In this document: positions 1 to 13,145 of the stretch, piece after piece | Layout: each line of letters begins with the position of its first letter | How positions within the stretch are numbered: position 1 is the stretch's first letter | Source of the DNA: Phoronis ovalis | Lineage: Eukaryota > Phoronida > Phoronidae | Length of the DNA: 42,116 nt | Reading direction: 5' to 3' | Assembly: GCA_028565635.1 (NCBI GenBank) | Contig: JAOXYB010063611.1 | Span: 1-42,116 of the forward strand | The notes under the pieces: generated by a model | What the model was told of the DNA's origin: nothing | Database searches by the model: none | Seen by the model: the letters and a program-made list of their open reading frames with translations, nothing else | Position numbers and translations under genes: made by a program

Positions 1-1198
1 AAATTATATTAATTATCATTCATTAATAGTATAAAAATAAAACAATAATTTTCGTGTTGTTCTTATGGAGGAAGTACATCTGACGGAAAACATCAACATA
101 TACTCACGACACAGTTTTCTAACAGATAGTAAAATTGATTTTCTTAATGTTACAAAAAAATTGTAAAAGCACTATCCCATATCATACCATGAACTATATC
201 ATACAGATTGTTTAAAGTTCCTGATATGCCCAGCTAGAAGGGTTTCAAACTCAATTCAAGTATAGGTTGTACAAAAATGTGGAATGCATGCATTCTTAGA
301 ATATTCATTAGTAATTTGGTGACATTCCCAAACTGTACAGAGGTTTGTAGAGGACCCATCCCATGAGTTTTTACATGTTAACATAATGAAAGTATGAGAG
401 CAAAGCAAACATTTCTAAGAAGAACATTCAGACACATTTTGCCGCTGGAAATAGTAAGTGCATATTTTGAGTGCAACACACCATCTGAGAAATCTAGCAG
501 ATATTATATTAAATGATAAATAATAAATGTTTGATATGTCTGGTCTAAAAATTAACAAAATTGAAATTACATTTTTTCTCAGTTTTTTTCAGAGGAAAAA
601 ACTGAAACAGATAATTTCATGTGATATTTTTACCTTTTTGTGTTTAACAAAACAAACTTTACAAATGTTAAACACATTTAGCGGACTATGGCAAACAAAA
701 AATGCTGAATAACAATATCAATAATGAAGGATTAAAAACCAAATACGTGGTAATAATTTTTTTGTTTTTCTTCCCATTAACAACAACTTTTGATAAATAA
801 CTAAATTTGGAAAAACTGCCCCCTCTCAACAAACCTGTTGTACATTTGTCATTAAAGTTACTCTTTTCCATTTTTACAGTTAAACAGTAATTTGATTAAA
901 ATTTACTGGAGATACTAATATAATGTGGTTTAATTTCCTTGTAGTGTTTTAGTAGATTGTATTTAATGAGCCGACTTATTATGTATGCCTGTCAGAAAAA
1001 CTGAATAACAACATTATCTGTAAATAGATAGGAGTGGTTGCAATATGCAGATAAAGCATAAATAGGTCACATGTTTCATGATGGTTACAGTCCTGCAATT
1101 GTTAACCTATTTCTGTGTGCTCAATTGTACGCTGGCTGACCACTGAAGGAAATATGTCATTTTTTAATTAACTGTGCAGCTATGAAAAGTGTTCTTAC
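1..1198. other. Intron sequence at left edge
   Basis: This lies downstream (in minus-strand sense) of the last visible exon of the neuregulin-like gene, after a GTAAGA donor. I looked on the minus strand for the second half of the Ig domain (a Tyr-x-Cys strand F) and for an EGF domain and found neither. The continuing exons should lie left of position 1. The stretch is AT-rich with no other supported feature. Confidence 0.5.
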
Positions 1199-4100
1199 TT
1201 CTTTTTTATTATTTTGAGACCTTTTCTTTTTTGTACTAATACATCATCTTTATACCACTCCACTTCTGGCCTAGGATTCCCCTGTGCTCGGCATTTTATA
1301 GTAATTTTTTTTCCACCAATGGCTTCTATATTTTGTAACTTTTTAATCTTTGGAGGTTTGGCTGAAAAGATAAGAAACATATTATTATGACATGTGAGCT
1401 TTATAATTTCATTTGTAGGAACGCAATGTACATAATTCTCCTAATAAATATTAATGGGCTAAACTCATTGTAGACAGGTGATTTGTGCGAAATGTTGTAT
1501 TAAATTCACCAAATAAGCCTGGTCTACAGAAAATAATACTCTCATAATCAGTCAGTATATATTAAAGTATTAAACTTCAACATTTTGATAAGTCTCATGG
1601 TGTACATACAGTAACTAAAGTAAATCATTCAAACAGACCAAGTGTGTGATATTATGCTTCAAAGTTTTTCTAGATCACTCACTCAAGTATGTGTTTTTTT
1701 TAGATTTACAGGTCAGACAGATCAAACAATTTTCTTCATAAACACCTTTAAAATGAACAGATTGAGGTTAAATTGGTTTCACAAAAAGTTTATGGATTTA
1801 TAAACATGCCATGTCAGAGTATTATTACAGCATATGGGGTATCTTTGCCATTTTTAGATGGCTGAGTTCGTATAGTATGTAAGTCACTGTTCAGACCTGA
1901 ACAAGTATGACACATTAAAACAGTAATAGAAATGTAACAGAGCTTGTACCATAAAATATTTTGAGGTGTGTGAAATGTATACTTTTACATTATTTAAGTC
2001 TCAGCTGTTTTGCCTTTAAATTTGAAAATGTTAGAAAAATAATATTTCTATTTGACTAGACATTTATAACAACTGCATGTCTATCCTCAAGTACATAAGT
2101 TGTTAACATATCATCCTGCCACTAAACAGTATATAAATGTAAACCTTTCCCTACATTCCCTAGCTAAGCATCAGCTACATATACATAGTATTTAATGGCA
2201 TTAACCTAAACCTAAAGAGGGCAAAGCTTATATAAGCAGTGCCTGTTATAGTTATCAGTATCAGGGTGGTTAACACCATAAATCTACCTACATAAAGAAG
2301 AATACATACACATGTACAAGAAGAGAAAAAAATCATATCCCTTTTCAAGACTAATTTTTGTGGATAAAAAACTTACCCCTATCTGTAGGGTCAAACACTC
2401 CTGCAGTTATATTATGAAACAAATTAGACAAAGTAGAATTAAAACCAGTATCACTTCCTTCATAATTGTAATCCTCATACTGGTAATCATAATCCGAAGT
2501 GGGTAATGTTGTTGTTTCATTTTGAGACAAAGTGGTGACGTTTCCCAAAAGAGTTGTAGCTTTTTCTGACAACGTGGTTACATATCCTGCACTAGACAGT
2601 TCGTTTCTTACAGTAGAATCTGTCATTTTGTTATCACTGTATCTCCAGATTATAAAATTAAAAAAATCTCAAAATACTGTTCCTTAAAAAAGTGTTAACT
2701 GTTATGTTAAATTAAGCAAAGTTTCATAACACCATTTATCACTATTGAACTTTCCGACTCTGAAGTCAGCTAGATTATAAATCTTTCCTGAATTGTTCAA
2801 ACTTTTATATACCAGTAACTCTTTTCCATTTCCTTTTAAGGAGTTGACTGTAATTATATGGACATATCAATTCTACATTAGTGTTCATTACTCGTAAGTA
2901 GCATTTCAATTTGTAACAAAAGGAACTACACTCCCTACTTCCGCAACAACTTGCTATAAGGATCTCTGTTGTAGTCAGATAACCATATTAATAATTTATC
3001 TTTTTCAGACTGTGACTACTTAAACTTGCATGTTGTATTTGAGACTGGACTTTTATTGAAAAATATAATGGCACATGACAAGGTATAAAAAAATGATTTA
3101 TGACTTAGCATTATCGCAAGAATGTCACGATACTACTACACAAAAATGGTCATGCACGATGATAGTACACAACTTTTGTTCAGGTAAACAGGGTGTGGTA
3201 CGACACCTAGGATCAGAGATAATAAGCTTAAGTGGAATCAGTAAACTAACCACGCTACATTTTTGCAATATTTTTTATTTGTTGCCATCATATTTTCTCA
3301 TTTTTATTTCATCAATAATTAGGCACTAATAATTTAAAGTAGGTTTCCCAATTAACCTAAAAAAATCTTTCATTTTGCTGTTATATTTAATATTTGATAG
3401 ATTAAAGTAAATCAAATTTAATTAATTACTTTTTTATTACGGAAATAATGGCCTAATGAATTTGTCTGGTGGGTGCACCTTAATTCTAAAATATCCACAT
3501 TTTAAAAATAGTATTTAGAATTTCCGCATCATTATTTAATGCTATAAATAACCTTTCATTCATCAAATTTTACACTCTATAAATGTTTCTTACCACATTA
3601 TGTAAAATTTGTATTTTGCATGTAATACTCATTCATGATAGGATGTAAATGATTAAAATAGATACAATAATGATTAGTCTTTATACAATTTGCAAAAGTT
3701 AAAAAAATATCTTGTAACTAGCATAATTACTAGTGGAATAACCATACTACACATCAGTAAGGATATTAGTTCTTGAAAACTTTGCAATATGTAGTCGTGA
3801 CAACACCTACCATTTACATGTCTACGAACAATGGAGAAACAAACGGCAATACATTTATGCATGTAAAAGCTGCCGGTATGACAGGAGACAATACATTAAC
3901 ATGTCTGCAAATACTGGTACTTCAAGTTAGCAACACGACATTTTTGCAACATTTAATTTAATGACGTATACTTGAGCATCCAACGTAATTTTTTATGTTA
4001 CTACTTGGGGAGTAACCACGCAAAGTAATTTTTCTATACTTTTACTAATTAGATTACCACGAGACAGGAAAGGTTGATGCATTCTGGAATTTTCAGGCCT

Positions 4101-7100
4101 ATTTTTTGAGATTTGGTTGTTATGGTACAGTATATAATATGTATAATGAAGGTTCCTTTGAAGAATCTCAATACAGAAAGTCTCTAACTGCAAATTCAAT
4201 AAGTCAGTCAGTCAAGGTTGAAATGCTTCATTTAGATACACAATTTACAAAAGCTTGTAAAAAACAATTAACAAGGGGTTTTCAATAATTCAAAAACACA
4301 TTTTTCCATAGAACTCCAGGGATTTATGTAGTTTTTTCAAAGAACACATGGTAACTATACCATGGCTGATTTATAAGGTTAATTGTTTTGCCTACAACTA
4401 CTCTTTAAAAATCATTACTATGCTTGTTAGCCATGGTCAATAACAATCCTTGCTGCAAAGTTCTAAAAATAGTTAGATTACTCTTCTAGACAAAAAAAAT
4501 CATTATTAGCATCATTTTCAGTTATACCTGCAAAGCACTGTATGAACTATCACATTCATTGTGCAGGGTTATTTAGATTTACACGAAGGCCTAATGAAGT
4601 TCATATGATAAAACCCTGTACATACGAAGTAAGATATGAGAATAACTCGTATAACAAAATTACCTCCCCTCATTCTCTCAGGTAGATACCTACATGTATC
4701 AGTATATTAATTACAAACCTGAATGACCAGTCTATTAATATAGTACAACAAATACCACCTATGAGAAAATACTACAAAAGTGGGTGGTAACAAGTTCTAT
4801 GACAAGCAGATATCATGTTGGGCAGGATAAAAATATTTAATAAAAAAATATTTTGTTACTTTTAAATACATTACATAATTTTACTTTAAAAATATATTGA
4901 TCCTCGATATTAATAACTTTCAAACATTAATATAAATGATATAAAATAGCAAGCCTCATTAATTTTTCATAGGTGTGTAAGTGTTAATTCAAACAAAGAA
5001 CATTTGTAACAAAACAGATATCATAATTTAAGTTCTGGTCACACCCTATAGTAATTATCGAATGTATTTTTTCATAATGACACATACTATGGCTTACTTT
5101 TTTATATTGTTTACTTAATGCACATTACACAATAATAGGAAACAACACATTGTCAGGTTGCCACCTTTCTTTACCATGAGATTAGACATTTTTTGACAAT
5201 TTCAATTTCAAAACAATGTAAATTAAAAAAAAAATGAAATAGGAGACAACGACAATTTTTAGTTTTCAAAAAACGACATATAAATGAACTAACTATTATA
5301 CATTACTTTACACAAATTAAGAACACAAAAGCAGTAGATATGTGTAGGTGGCATATTTCATACAGATTAATTAATTTTGAGCTTTGAGCTGTTTACACAG
5401 GATAGATTATCCATATTGTCAACAAGAGAAAGTTCTTTTCATGTTTATAGGTCAGGAAACCAGGTCATTTAGGATAGTCATTTACCTAGTTTGCAAAAAT
5501 GCATTGTTCAATGTCATAATCATAATAGGACACATAAATAAATGAAAAATAGAATCTGTTGGAACTGAAAGATTATGGGCAGAAGTCATGAACTTGCTTA
5601 GCTAGTTACAAGATATAATTTACCTAGAATTTCAGTTGCCCCAACTAAATTGCAACCCCCATATATACACACCTGTTATAGTAAAGCTTACTACACAAAT
5701 AACCAGCCCTACTTACAGTATCATAACCAATTAGAACCAGTAACATTATTAATTGATATCCGAGCAGGACAATTATTGTGAACACGTTAAACTAATAATT
5801 ACCGTAAACAATTTCATGCATAATGAAAACCGATATTAATTGTAATAAAGTTGATTTATTATGACCTAGTGACGCGTTTCATTAGGTATACTCATACTCA
5901 ATGGCATGAAAATGCAAAATATCCAATTAATAAAACTTACAGTATCATATTTCTTATCTTTACTCTAAAAATTGAAATTTTATTTTTGATTTTGTCAAAA
6001 TCTTATTGTCTAGGAAAAAAATGTTTGAGAAGATATCATTAATCAAAAATGTACCAAATGAAATATTGCAAATATTTCAGAAAAATGTAAAAAAATGAAG
6101 CTACTAAAATGTACCAAGTATAGAAAATTTAGATTTTGAAAAAGATAAAGACAAACTAATCATCCCACAGATTAGCACCACAAAGGCCACTATACAAACA
6201 TGCATGTGCATCATTACTAGTTTTATAAAGACACTCATATGAGATGAAAAATTGCTTCCTGATCCAGATTAGTTTAGCATACCATCCAAAAACACTGTCA
6301 GTATCATTATTTAGTCTAAGCTCCTAATTTACCTCCCATTCATCTTAGCTATAGCAACAAACATTAGGCTCCAAAAAGCTTTGGCAAATTTATAGCCATT
6401 TAACCAGTAAGTAAACATGACTGGAAAAACCTTGAGCCATTTCCCAAAGTACAGACAGTAATAAGTTACATGTACAAGTCTACCCTTGTAGAATTACTTA
6501 CCATGTTTCATACCTAATGTTGACTCCATGATTCTACTTTAAAAAATCTGTCTACCATACACGAAGCTTCACAAGTGTAAGTTTTGAATATGTTGTGCAT
6601 AGAAGTTAATAAAAAATGCCTAAACTACTGTGCATACATAGCAACACAAAATCCTTTTGAATAATTACTGCAACAAGTCCTACAATGATGTAGCATGATA
6701 CAGTGTATCACAGTACATCACGGATGGATGTATAAGTACATCCGTGGGCTATTAACATATTTTATTACACAGAAAAGCATCATCAAACTGAAAATGACGT
6801 TTTTAATAAAAAGGCAATTTCATCTTAAAGGCACAAAAAGGTCACTATAGGAGAACTATAAAGAAGCCAGTAATGCCACACACATTCCGACCGGTGCAGT
6901 CTTATTAAACATAAAAAAGAGAACTAAAATTGAATTAAAGATGTCTAGAGCACTTACAACCGTTACATGGAATCAAAATAAAAGCTTATGTGCATAAATG
7001 AAAAGAAGCAACAAAAATAATAAGTCAAATGTGCTTCGAATTAAAGATAGCAAGAAGTAAGGAAAACTTAACTAGGCACAAAGAATAACATTTTGAGAAA

Positions 7101-7528
7101 ATACAAGGTATGTTTATTATATGCAAATCTAAACACACAAGTTGTTTGTTGAAATCTGGCGAAGTAGTGATTCAGTTGTGTTTATAAGACCACATCACAA
7201 GGCCTCTACATGATTACCCTTGCTGGAAACACAACTAAAGGCAATTTTTGAACTTTTCATTGCATTACGCAAATTAATGACAAATCCTCAGAATAAATAA
7301 GAATACACTACAATTACTCATTATACATACAACAGAGCACCTCCTGGTGGTTGATGTTTAAAATAGTCACCAATATACATAGACTTGCCAGAAACCCTAT
7401 TATATTTTCAAACAACTACACAAATATCACAATTTCTATGATGAATAAAAGTGAAGAGTTAAGGAATGTCATATAATATATATTATAATTTACAAATATT
7501 TTATCTATGATGTACATAATATAATTTA

Positions 7529-7576
<48 letters not shown>

Positions 7577-10564
7577 TGTATTATAATTCACAAATATTTT
7601 ATCTATGATGCATAATTTGACGTTTTATAAATTATTCATTCTTGATTAATTTCCTTTTTTTTAGCAAATGCCATTCATTTGAGTTTTAAATTTTTAATGT
7701 TTAGCTTTCAAACAGAATTCCTAGACTACAACTCACACTAAAGCATCTAAATTCTAAAAAATTAATCTACTCCAAATGTATAAAACAGTATGCAGTACAT
7801 ACAACATAATACAAATGTCCCTGCTAGAGAGTAATACATTAGACACCACTATAAAACTGTCATTGTCTTAAACTCATTAGCTGAATAATACAGTGCCTCA
7901 TACAGCATTGCTAATCATAGTGAACAGGGGAGATAATAAATTCATCACACAAATACTGAGGAGATCTAATGTCTGCTTCAGTTTCTTAACCTATAGATTA
8001 ATAACAAATCTTTACTATATATTCAACCAAGTACGAGTGTCTGCAATTAACAGTAAATCGAGTTGTTTACTGCTTAGCCTATGTCTAACAGGATCTGAAT
8101 TCAACCCTTTCACCCACCAGAACAGACATGATCTGCGCACCTGGGGAAGTGTGGTATTGATCCAAAAATACAATTTGATTACTTTTGGATGGCACAAAAA
8201 GTTCATTGATTAGGAAACCTGCAGTGAGGTATAAAATAAATTTAATGCAAAAACCTTGCCTGTACTATTAATTCAAGACTATTAAAGAGTACTTTTGTGG
8301 TACTTATAAATTAGAGACTTTTGCTGGCCAGACAACCACAAAATATCTAAACATAACTATCAACCATTAAATAAGATAATTTTTACACCATGAAAACTTG
8401 TGAATGGAGTATCCTTACAAATCGTTTCATATCATGATGTGCAAACATTAATCTATAGATAAAATGTCTGCAGTACATGCCGCAAAAGTTTGGATCAATG
8501 AATTAAGAGTTTAGTAATGCAAAAAACACACCGCAGCTTCATTAAAGATACCAGTTTTCAAAAAAAAATTAAATGTGTTTAGACATAAATACACATATTA
8601 CAGTTTCATAATTCATTTTTATTATTCAAGAACTACTTAACTAGTTAATTACTCCTAGCTATTATATAGCACAATTTATACCTAAACACAAAAGAATGGG
8701 GATATACCAGCTTCAGCAGTAATATTAAACTTGACCATCTTAACAGTTAGCATGACAGGAGGTTAGGACACATTATGGGTTTTGTAGTCAAATTTGATTA
8801 ATTAAGAAACCTAGAAAGTTTATAACAATAATAAATACTAACTGCCATTTACTCTTTCCTGGCTGTGATTTCACTACAGTCTGCAAACAGCTCAATTTAG
8901 CTACATACCATTTATTTACTTAGATGGCTGTTAAATCCAGGTCTTCCAGGCATAATTACCAAGAAGGCAGACAGCTGAAGTATACTATTAAATGAAAACA
9001 TGAGAAATTTAACCCCATCTACAAGGCTATTGAGCCCTACTTACTTTTCATAGTTGTAGTACTATCAGTGCTGAAGTACTTTTGTTAGCTACTATATTTA
9101 AAGAACAATGCAACTAATCTAACTCACTGTCACCATTCTGACCAAAAAACAAAACTATACGACTATTTTTATGACCATTGCCCAACTACAGTCCAACTGT
9201 AACATCATCAATGGAATGCTTAGCCCATGTATGTGGTCAGTATAGTATAGTTTATTGCCACTGTAACATATCTTTAGCTCTTTCTTTACTGCATTTATAA
9301 GTATTTTTGTATAGTATATTAAAACTATTGTTCATACACAATCCTTATCCCTAAATCTACAAATCTAATAAACAAATACTTTTTGAAGTTTTCCTAGCAA
9401 CTATGCCAAAAACTGTAATACAAGTAATAAGCTATTTTAACAGATTAAAAACCATCATGTATTGAAAGCATCACGTATTTGAAGTATTTATTTTGCAAAC
9501 AATCTTGTTATAAATAGTTCAATTCATGGAATTTATTGTGCTGTTATCAAAAAACATTTTACAATGAACGCACCCTTCTATTCTTATCCAATGACTCACA
9601 ATACACATAATATTTAAACAACCCAAGGAATTCCCCAGGAGTCTTTCCATAGCAACAATACAAAACAAACTTTCAGCACAGCTGACAATTTTTTATATAT
9701 TAACAGCTGAAAGCATTTTAAATCTTTTTCCAAACAGGTAAAACCGAAGGAAGCACACATTTTAAAACACTGAACAAACTGACCTAAATTCAGCGCTGAA
9801 GTAGGGCATTGAACGCAGAAGCATACCTGTAGAATGATTTATGACACAGGTATGTCAACCCCCATTCATTAATTTATAGTAAATAGAAACTATGGGGAAA
9901 TCAATACTTACACCTTACAGTAGTATTCCACTTACGGTATTAGTTTTGAAACTTCAGGGATTAACGCAAGAATTGGTATCATTTCAAGGATAATTATGAG
10001 AAAATATTAATTATCTGGTAGTTAAACCTGTCTAGACGAAAAATGTCATGTCATTTCATAAAATTAGCTATGAACAAATAAAGTATGAAAGAATCCAAAG
10101 TACTTACCACAATTTTTACAAACTATTCTTCTAATATCCTTGATAACTTTCTTGCTTGTTTTTACAGGTAATTCGGATATATAATACACTATATTAGACG
10201 CACTTAAAATAGAGGTAGAGTTAAGGAACAAGATGTAATTCTGTCCTATTTCAACGGGTGCTAGGCATGGACCTGCATCAGAAGGACCGAATTCGGCCAC
10301 AATTATTGTTGGCGATCTTCTGGGGCCAGTACCCGATACTGTTCCTTTGTATATTTTTTTCCTACTCCCAATTTTAAATGTTGCATTATATCTCCCTAAT
10401 ATGGGTGCTGTAGTCCTTTGAACGGTCCCATCTATCACAATGTCGGCTCTATATGCCTTTGATCGAGTGTTATCGAATTCTGTTGTACATGTCCTACAAA
10501 ACATCACCTCTACTAAACACACAAGTGCTAGTAGCACACAATATTGCATATTCCTCACAATCAT
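1199..10564 (-). CDS. Neuregulin-like growth factor, 5' part (partial, multi-exon)
   Basis: Likely a secreted or membrane-anchored ErbB ligand precursor. Exon 1 (10564-10108) starts at ATG 10564 and encodes 152 residues: a hydrophobic signal peptide (about 7-22), then a domain with Cys26, Cys29, Cys100, Cys149, Cys152 and N-glycosylation sequons at N60 and N115. Its stretches ADIVIDGTV, YILFLNSTS and IVCKNC resemble the N-terminal domain of vertebrate GGF (type II neuregulin). The donor is GTAAGT, leaving one base. The Ig exon (1361-1199) follows a TTTTCAG acceptor and restores Ala, giving KNC-A-KPPKIKK, which resembles the human type II NRG1 junction KRC-A-LPPRLKE. It then encodes the first Ig half (IKC, VEWYKDD, LKIIKK). 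It ends with two spare bases at a GTAAGA donor, about where vertebrate neuregulin Ig domains are split. The remaining Ig, EGF, transmembrane and cytoplasmic exons are outside the window. Family assignment is by motif, not alignment software. Confidence 0.8.
2377..2586 (-). CDS. Candidate cassette or alternative first exon of the neuregulin-like gene (Thr/Ser-rich, Tyr/Asp-rich)
   Basis: The open frame is rich in Thr and Ser, with sequons NVT, NET, NST and NIT and an acidic tyrosine cluster (SDYDYQYEDYNYEGSD). It ends at a good donor (AGG G|GTAAGT, last base 2377) with one spare base, so it joins the Ig exon in frame (GCC, Ala). As an internal exon it needs an acceptor leaving two bases. TGCAG before 2586 fits (210 nt, symmetric); ACAG before 2619 also fits (243 nt). 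Both lack a good pyrimidine tract. Alternatively ATG at 2626 may start an alternative N-terminus without a signal peptide, as in vertebrate type I neuregulin. The acceptor-like GGAG with the best pyrimidine tract (exon from 2645) would shift frame into an early stop. The open frame and donor are clear; the 5' border is not. Confidence 0.55.
2587..10107 (-). other. Large first intron of the neuregulin-like gene
   Basis: About 7.5 kb lie between exon 1 and the Tyr/Asp-rich exon. I found no further exon with good borders and a recognisable protein. The open frames near 8.0-8.2 kb and 3.1-4.3 kb have no recognisable family and no matching splice sites. It contains a (TA)n tract with flanking direct repeats near 7.5 kb and a small CACGGATG/CATCCGTG inverted repeat at 6719-6746. 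Confidence 0.5.
7482..7616. repeat. (TA)n microsatellite flanked by a direct repeat
   Basis: An almost pure TA run of about 40 bases (around 7532-7570) lies between two near-identical segments of about 37 bases. Each contains CAAATATTTTATCTATGATG, one beginning near 7482 and one near 7580. The duplicated flanks suggest local slippage or unequal exchange around the TA tract. Confidence 0.8.
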
Positions 10565-10699
10565 CTTGAGCTTCTATCTCCTTTCTTGTTAGTAAATCTT
10601 ACTATAATGACAGAGCAAAGCGTTAACATGACTTTTCTACCAGCGGATCAAGCCACAAATAATCTACAATTTGAGTGGTGAACTCCAATTTTGGGATTC

Positions 10700-10735
10700 C
10701 CCATGCGCATTGGCTATTGCATGTGACGTCATTTG
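10700..10735 (-). promoter_or_regulatory. CRE and CCAAT box upstream of the neuregulin-like gene
   Basis: A full palindromic cAMP response element TGACGTCA is at 10724-10731, and ATTGG (CCAAT on the minus strand) is at 10709-10713. They lie about 145-167 bases upstream of the minus-strand ATG at 10564, in a patch less AT-rich than its surroundings. Position and spacing suit a core promoter for this gene. No TATA box is obvious, and the transcription start is unknown. Confidence 0.4.
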
Positions 10736-13145
10736 TCACCTATTGTCTGTATCACGCCTCTTTAACCATATATGGAATCAATTACTGTTGTGATCTGTGT
10801 ACTTGCAGGTGTAATCAAATTAAAGTCCATTATCAATGTCTTTTTTTTTTAATTAATCTTTTTAATCTCCTAGTGAAGGCAATTATCTGAAGGAATTAAA
10901 CATGCATTGTTCTAAATCTTCCGCATTCTCAACCTATCAGAACTTTTTAATGATAAGATTTGCTACAATTTTGTAAAACTGTTTGTCTTAAATTATCTGT
11001 CGTAGAACATATTTGTAAGGATTAAATAGATAGTGATGTAATTGTCTAAACGGAATTAGTAGATTCATACGATAAATTATGAATTAAACTAGGAACACGT
11101 TCAATCGTACCGGAAACAATGACAGGAATAGTAGGCGTTATCAGATAACGCAATACAACTTAGATAAAATAGTACAAAGTGTATATTCATAACAAACAAT
11201 GATTATAAACAACTGAAAACATGGAAACTAAACGGCAAAAAAATCTTCAGAAGAATATTTCTCTAGAGTAAACAAATGTGTATTCCTCAATGAGTAAGTA
11301 GTACACGAATAATAATCAATTTTTCCGATACATTATATTCTTAATGGTTAGCTGACTGGACTGAATGAAAATATAGTACTTCAAAGGCACAATGTATTTC
11401 ATGATTGGTTTTATGGAATGTACTAGAATAAAAGAATAATTAATTGATATGCGTAGCTAATAAACATAACACAGAATTAAAAGGCAAACACGGTAGTCGT
11501 GACAACCCTATAAACAGTGTCACAAAGCAAGCAGTCACTGCTTTTTTAAGATTCTCAAAAAAAAAATCGCAAATTTTCACAGGTTTCAACGGCAACTGAT
11601 TTTACGAAGGTAACATGTATTTTTGAAAGTGCATTGCTACTTAGGGAATGTGGTTTAAACATATTTGATGTCGAATGAAACCGAGTTTTTTTTTGACAAG
11701 GCAACATTTTCTTCTAAAAGACTTCTTTTTGCTAAAGTATATATCTCATTTATAACTTTGTGTTTACCACTCTATACCCAGACAAATGTACTTCTCATAG
11801 TTTCACTGCAAAATTTACACTTGCATGCATTAATACGATGTGTGAGAAAAAAGGATGTGAAATTCTGAAAATTTCATTAAATTAACAATTGGTCTTGTAA
11901 TGAAAAGAAAGATTCAAGACGATTTGAATTAACTGTAAAACATATATATGGACTCGATCATTATGCGTCTAAAAGATGTACACGTGACGTTAAAATTAAT
12001 GGCACAAGCTTAACTAACGTTTTGATGTTATGATTCTGATTAATGTGGTTCTACTACTAAAACACATTCTGTGCAACTCTCTAGAGAACTGGCAACACCC
12101 ATGTTGTAACATTTTTTATTCAATTTTTTAGTTCCGATGAGTCAGTAATGATGCGTAAGAAACTGTATCACTGAGAGAGCTAAGCGACCACACCATACTC
12201 AAACAAAATTTTAAAAAACACAAATAGAATAATGAATGGGTGATTATTAACATTTGTTACGAAAAATGTATTTCGGAGGGAAGTACCAGTATTCTCAGTT
12301 ATCGCTAAAACGAGCATTCAACTGTAAAATTCCCCGACTTCAGGTATTCGACATCCAACATCTTGTATTCTGGTATGATGACTGTAGTACTCCTGGATAC
12401 TCGGTATGCTGTTAACAGTAACCCCTGTTTGTGAAGTTCTCCAATATTTTGATTCCTAGAGTTTCGATTCCAAAAATCCTACTACCATGCATGTTTGCTT
12501 GTTTTTGCATTGCTTTTAAGACACTGCTTTGTCTTAGTTGTTATTATTCAGTACTTTTGCGAATTTACAGGTGCAAATCGTGAGGAAAATTGTGCGCGGT
12601 ATATCACAATTGTATGGAAGCTTTCCATCCGTCTAATACATGCAGAAAAACCTGAATTGTGATTACTTTTTGCGCATTTCATTGAACCTACTTCCCGGTT
12701 TCTTTATGAACAAAAGCGCAACAATGTGGGAACAATACACAACAAAAGACTTTTCCCAATCTTTCAATCATCCAATTAAAATGTACCGTTCATTATCTGA
12801 ATAGAGGATCTGCCTTGCCTATTAGATGTGCACTGAGTAACTAAGTTCTCCCTCACCCAGGAAGTATTTTAATACTGCATTAATACTAGAATTATAGAAT
12901 TTTTCGATAACTCGCAGAAGCTAATTTTTAATCAGTATTTTAGCTTGAAGGTGCTTGTAAGAATTCTTATTGCTTTTAATAATATTGTATGCTTTTATTT
13001 ACCAAGCATTAAATTTTTATTAAAGATATGATCCCTATGAGAAGAAATATATCTGAAAATCATTGTACTCTAAAGTTTTAAATCCTCTTCTAAAACACCG
13101 TGACAAACCCACGGACAAACCAGACATTCTTTTTGCACATATAAA

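Noticed and set aside
7893-8213. Opposing open frames of 106 and 63 codons in the neuregulin intron
   Set aside because: No recognisable motif on either strand and no suitable splice borders; probably chance, possibly an old repeat fragment.
10675-10890. Plus-strand 71-codon open frame upstream of the neuregulin-like gene
   Set aside because: It spans the CRE/CCAAT promoter patch; its protein is unrecognised and it has no splice partners.
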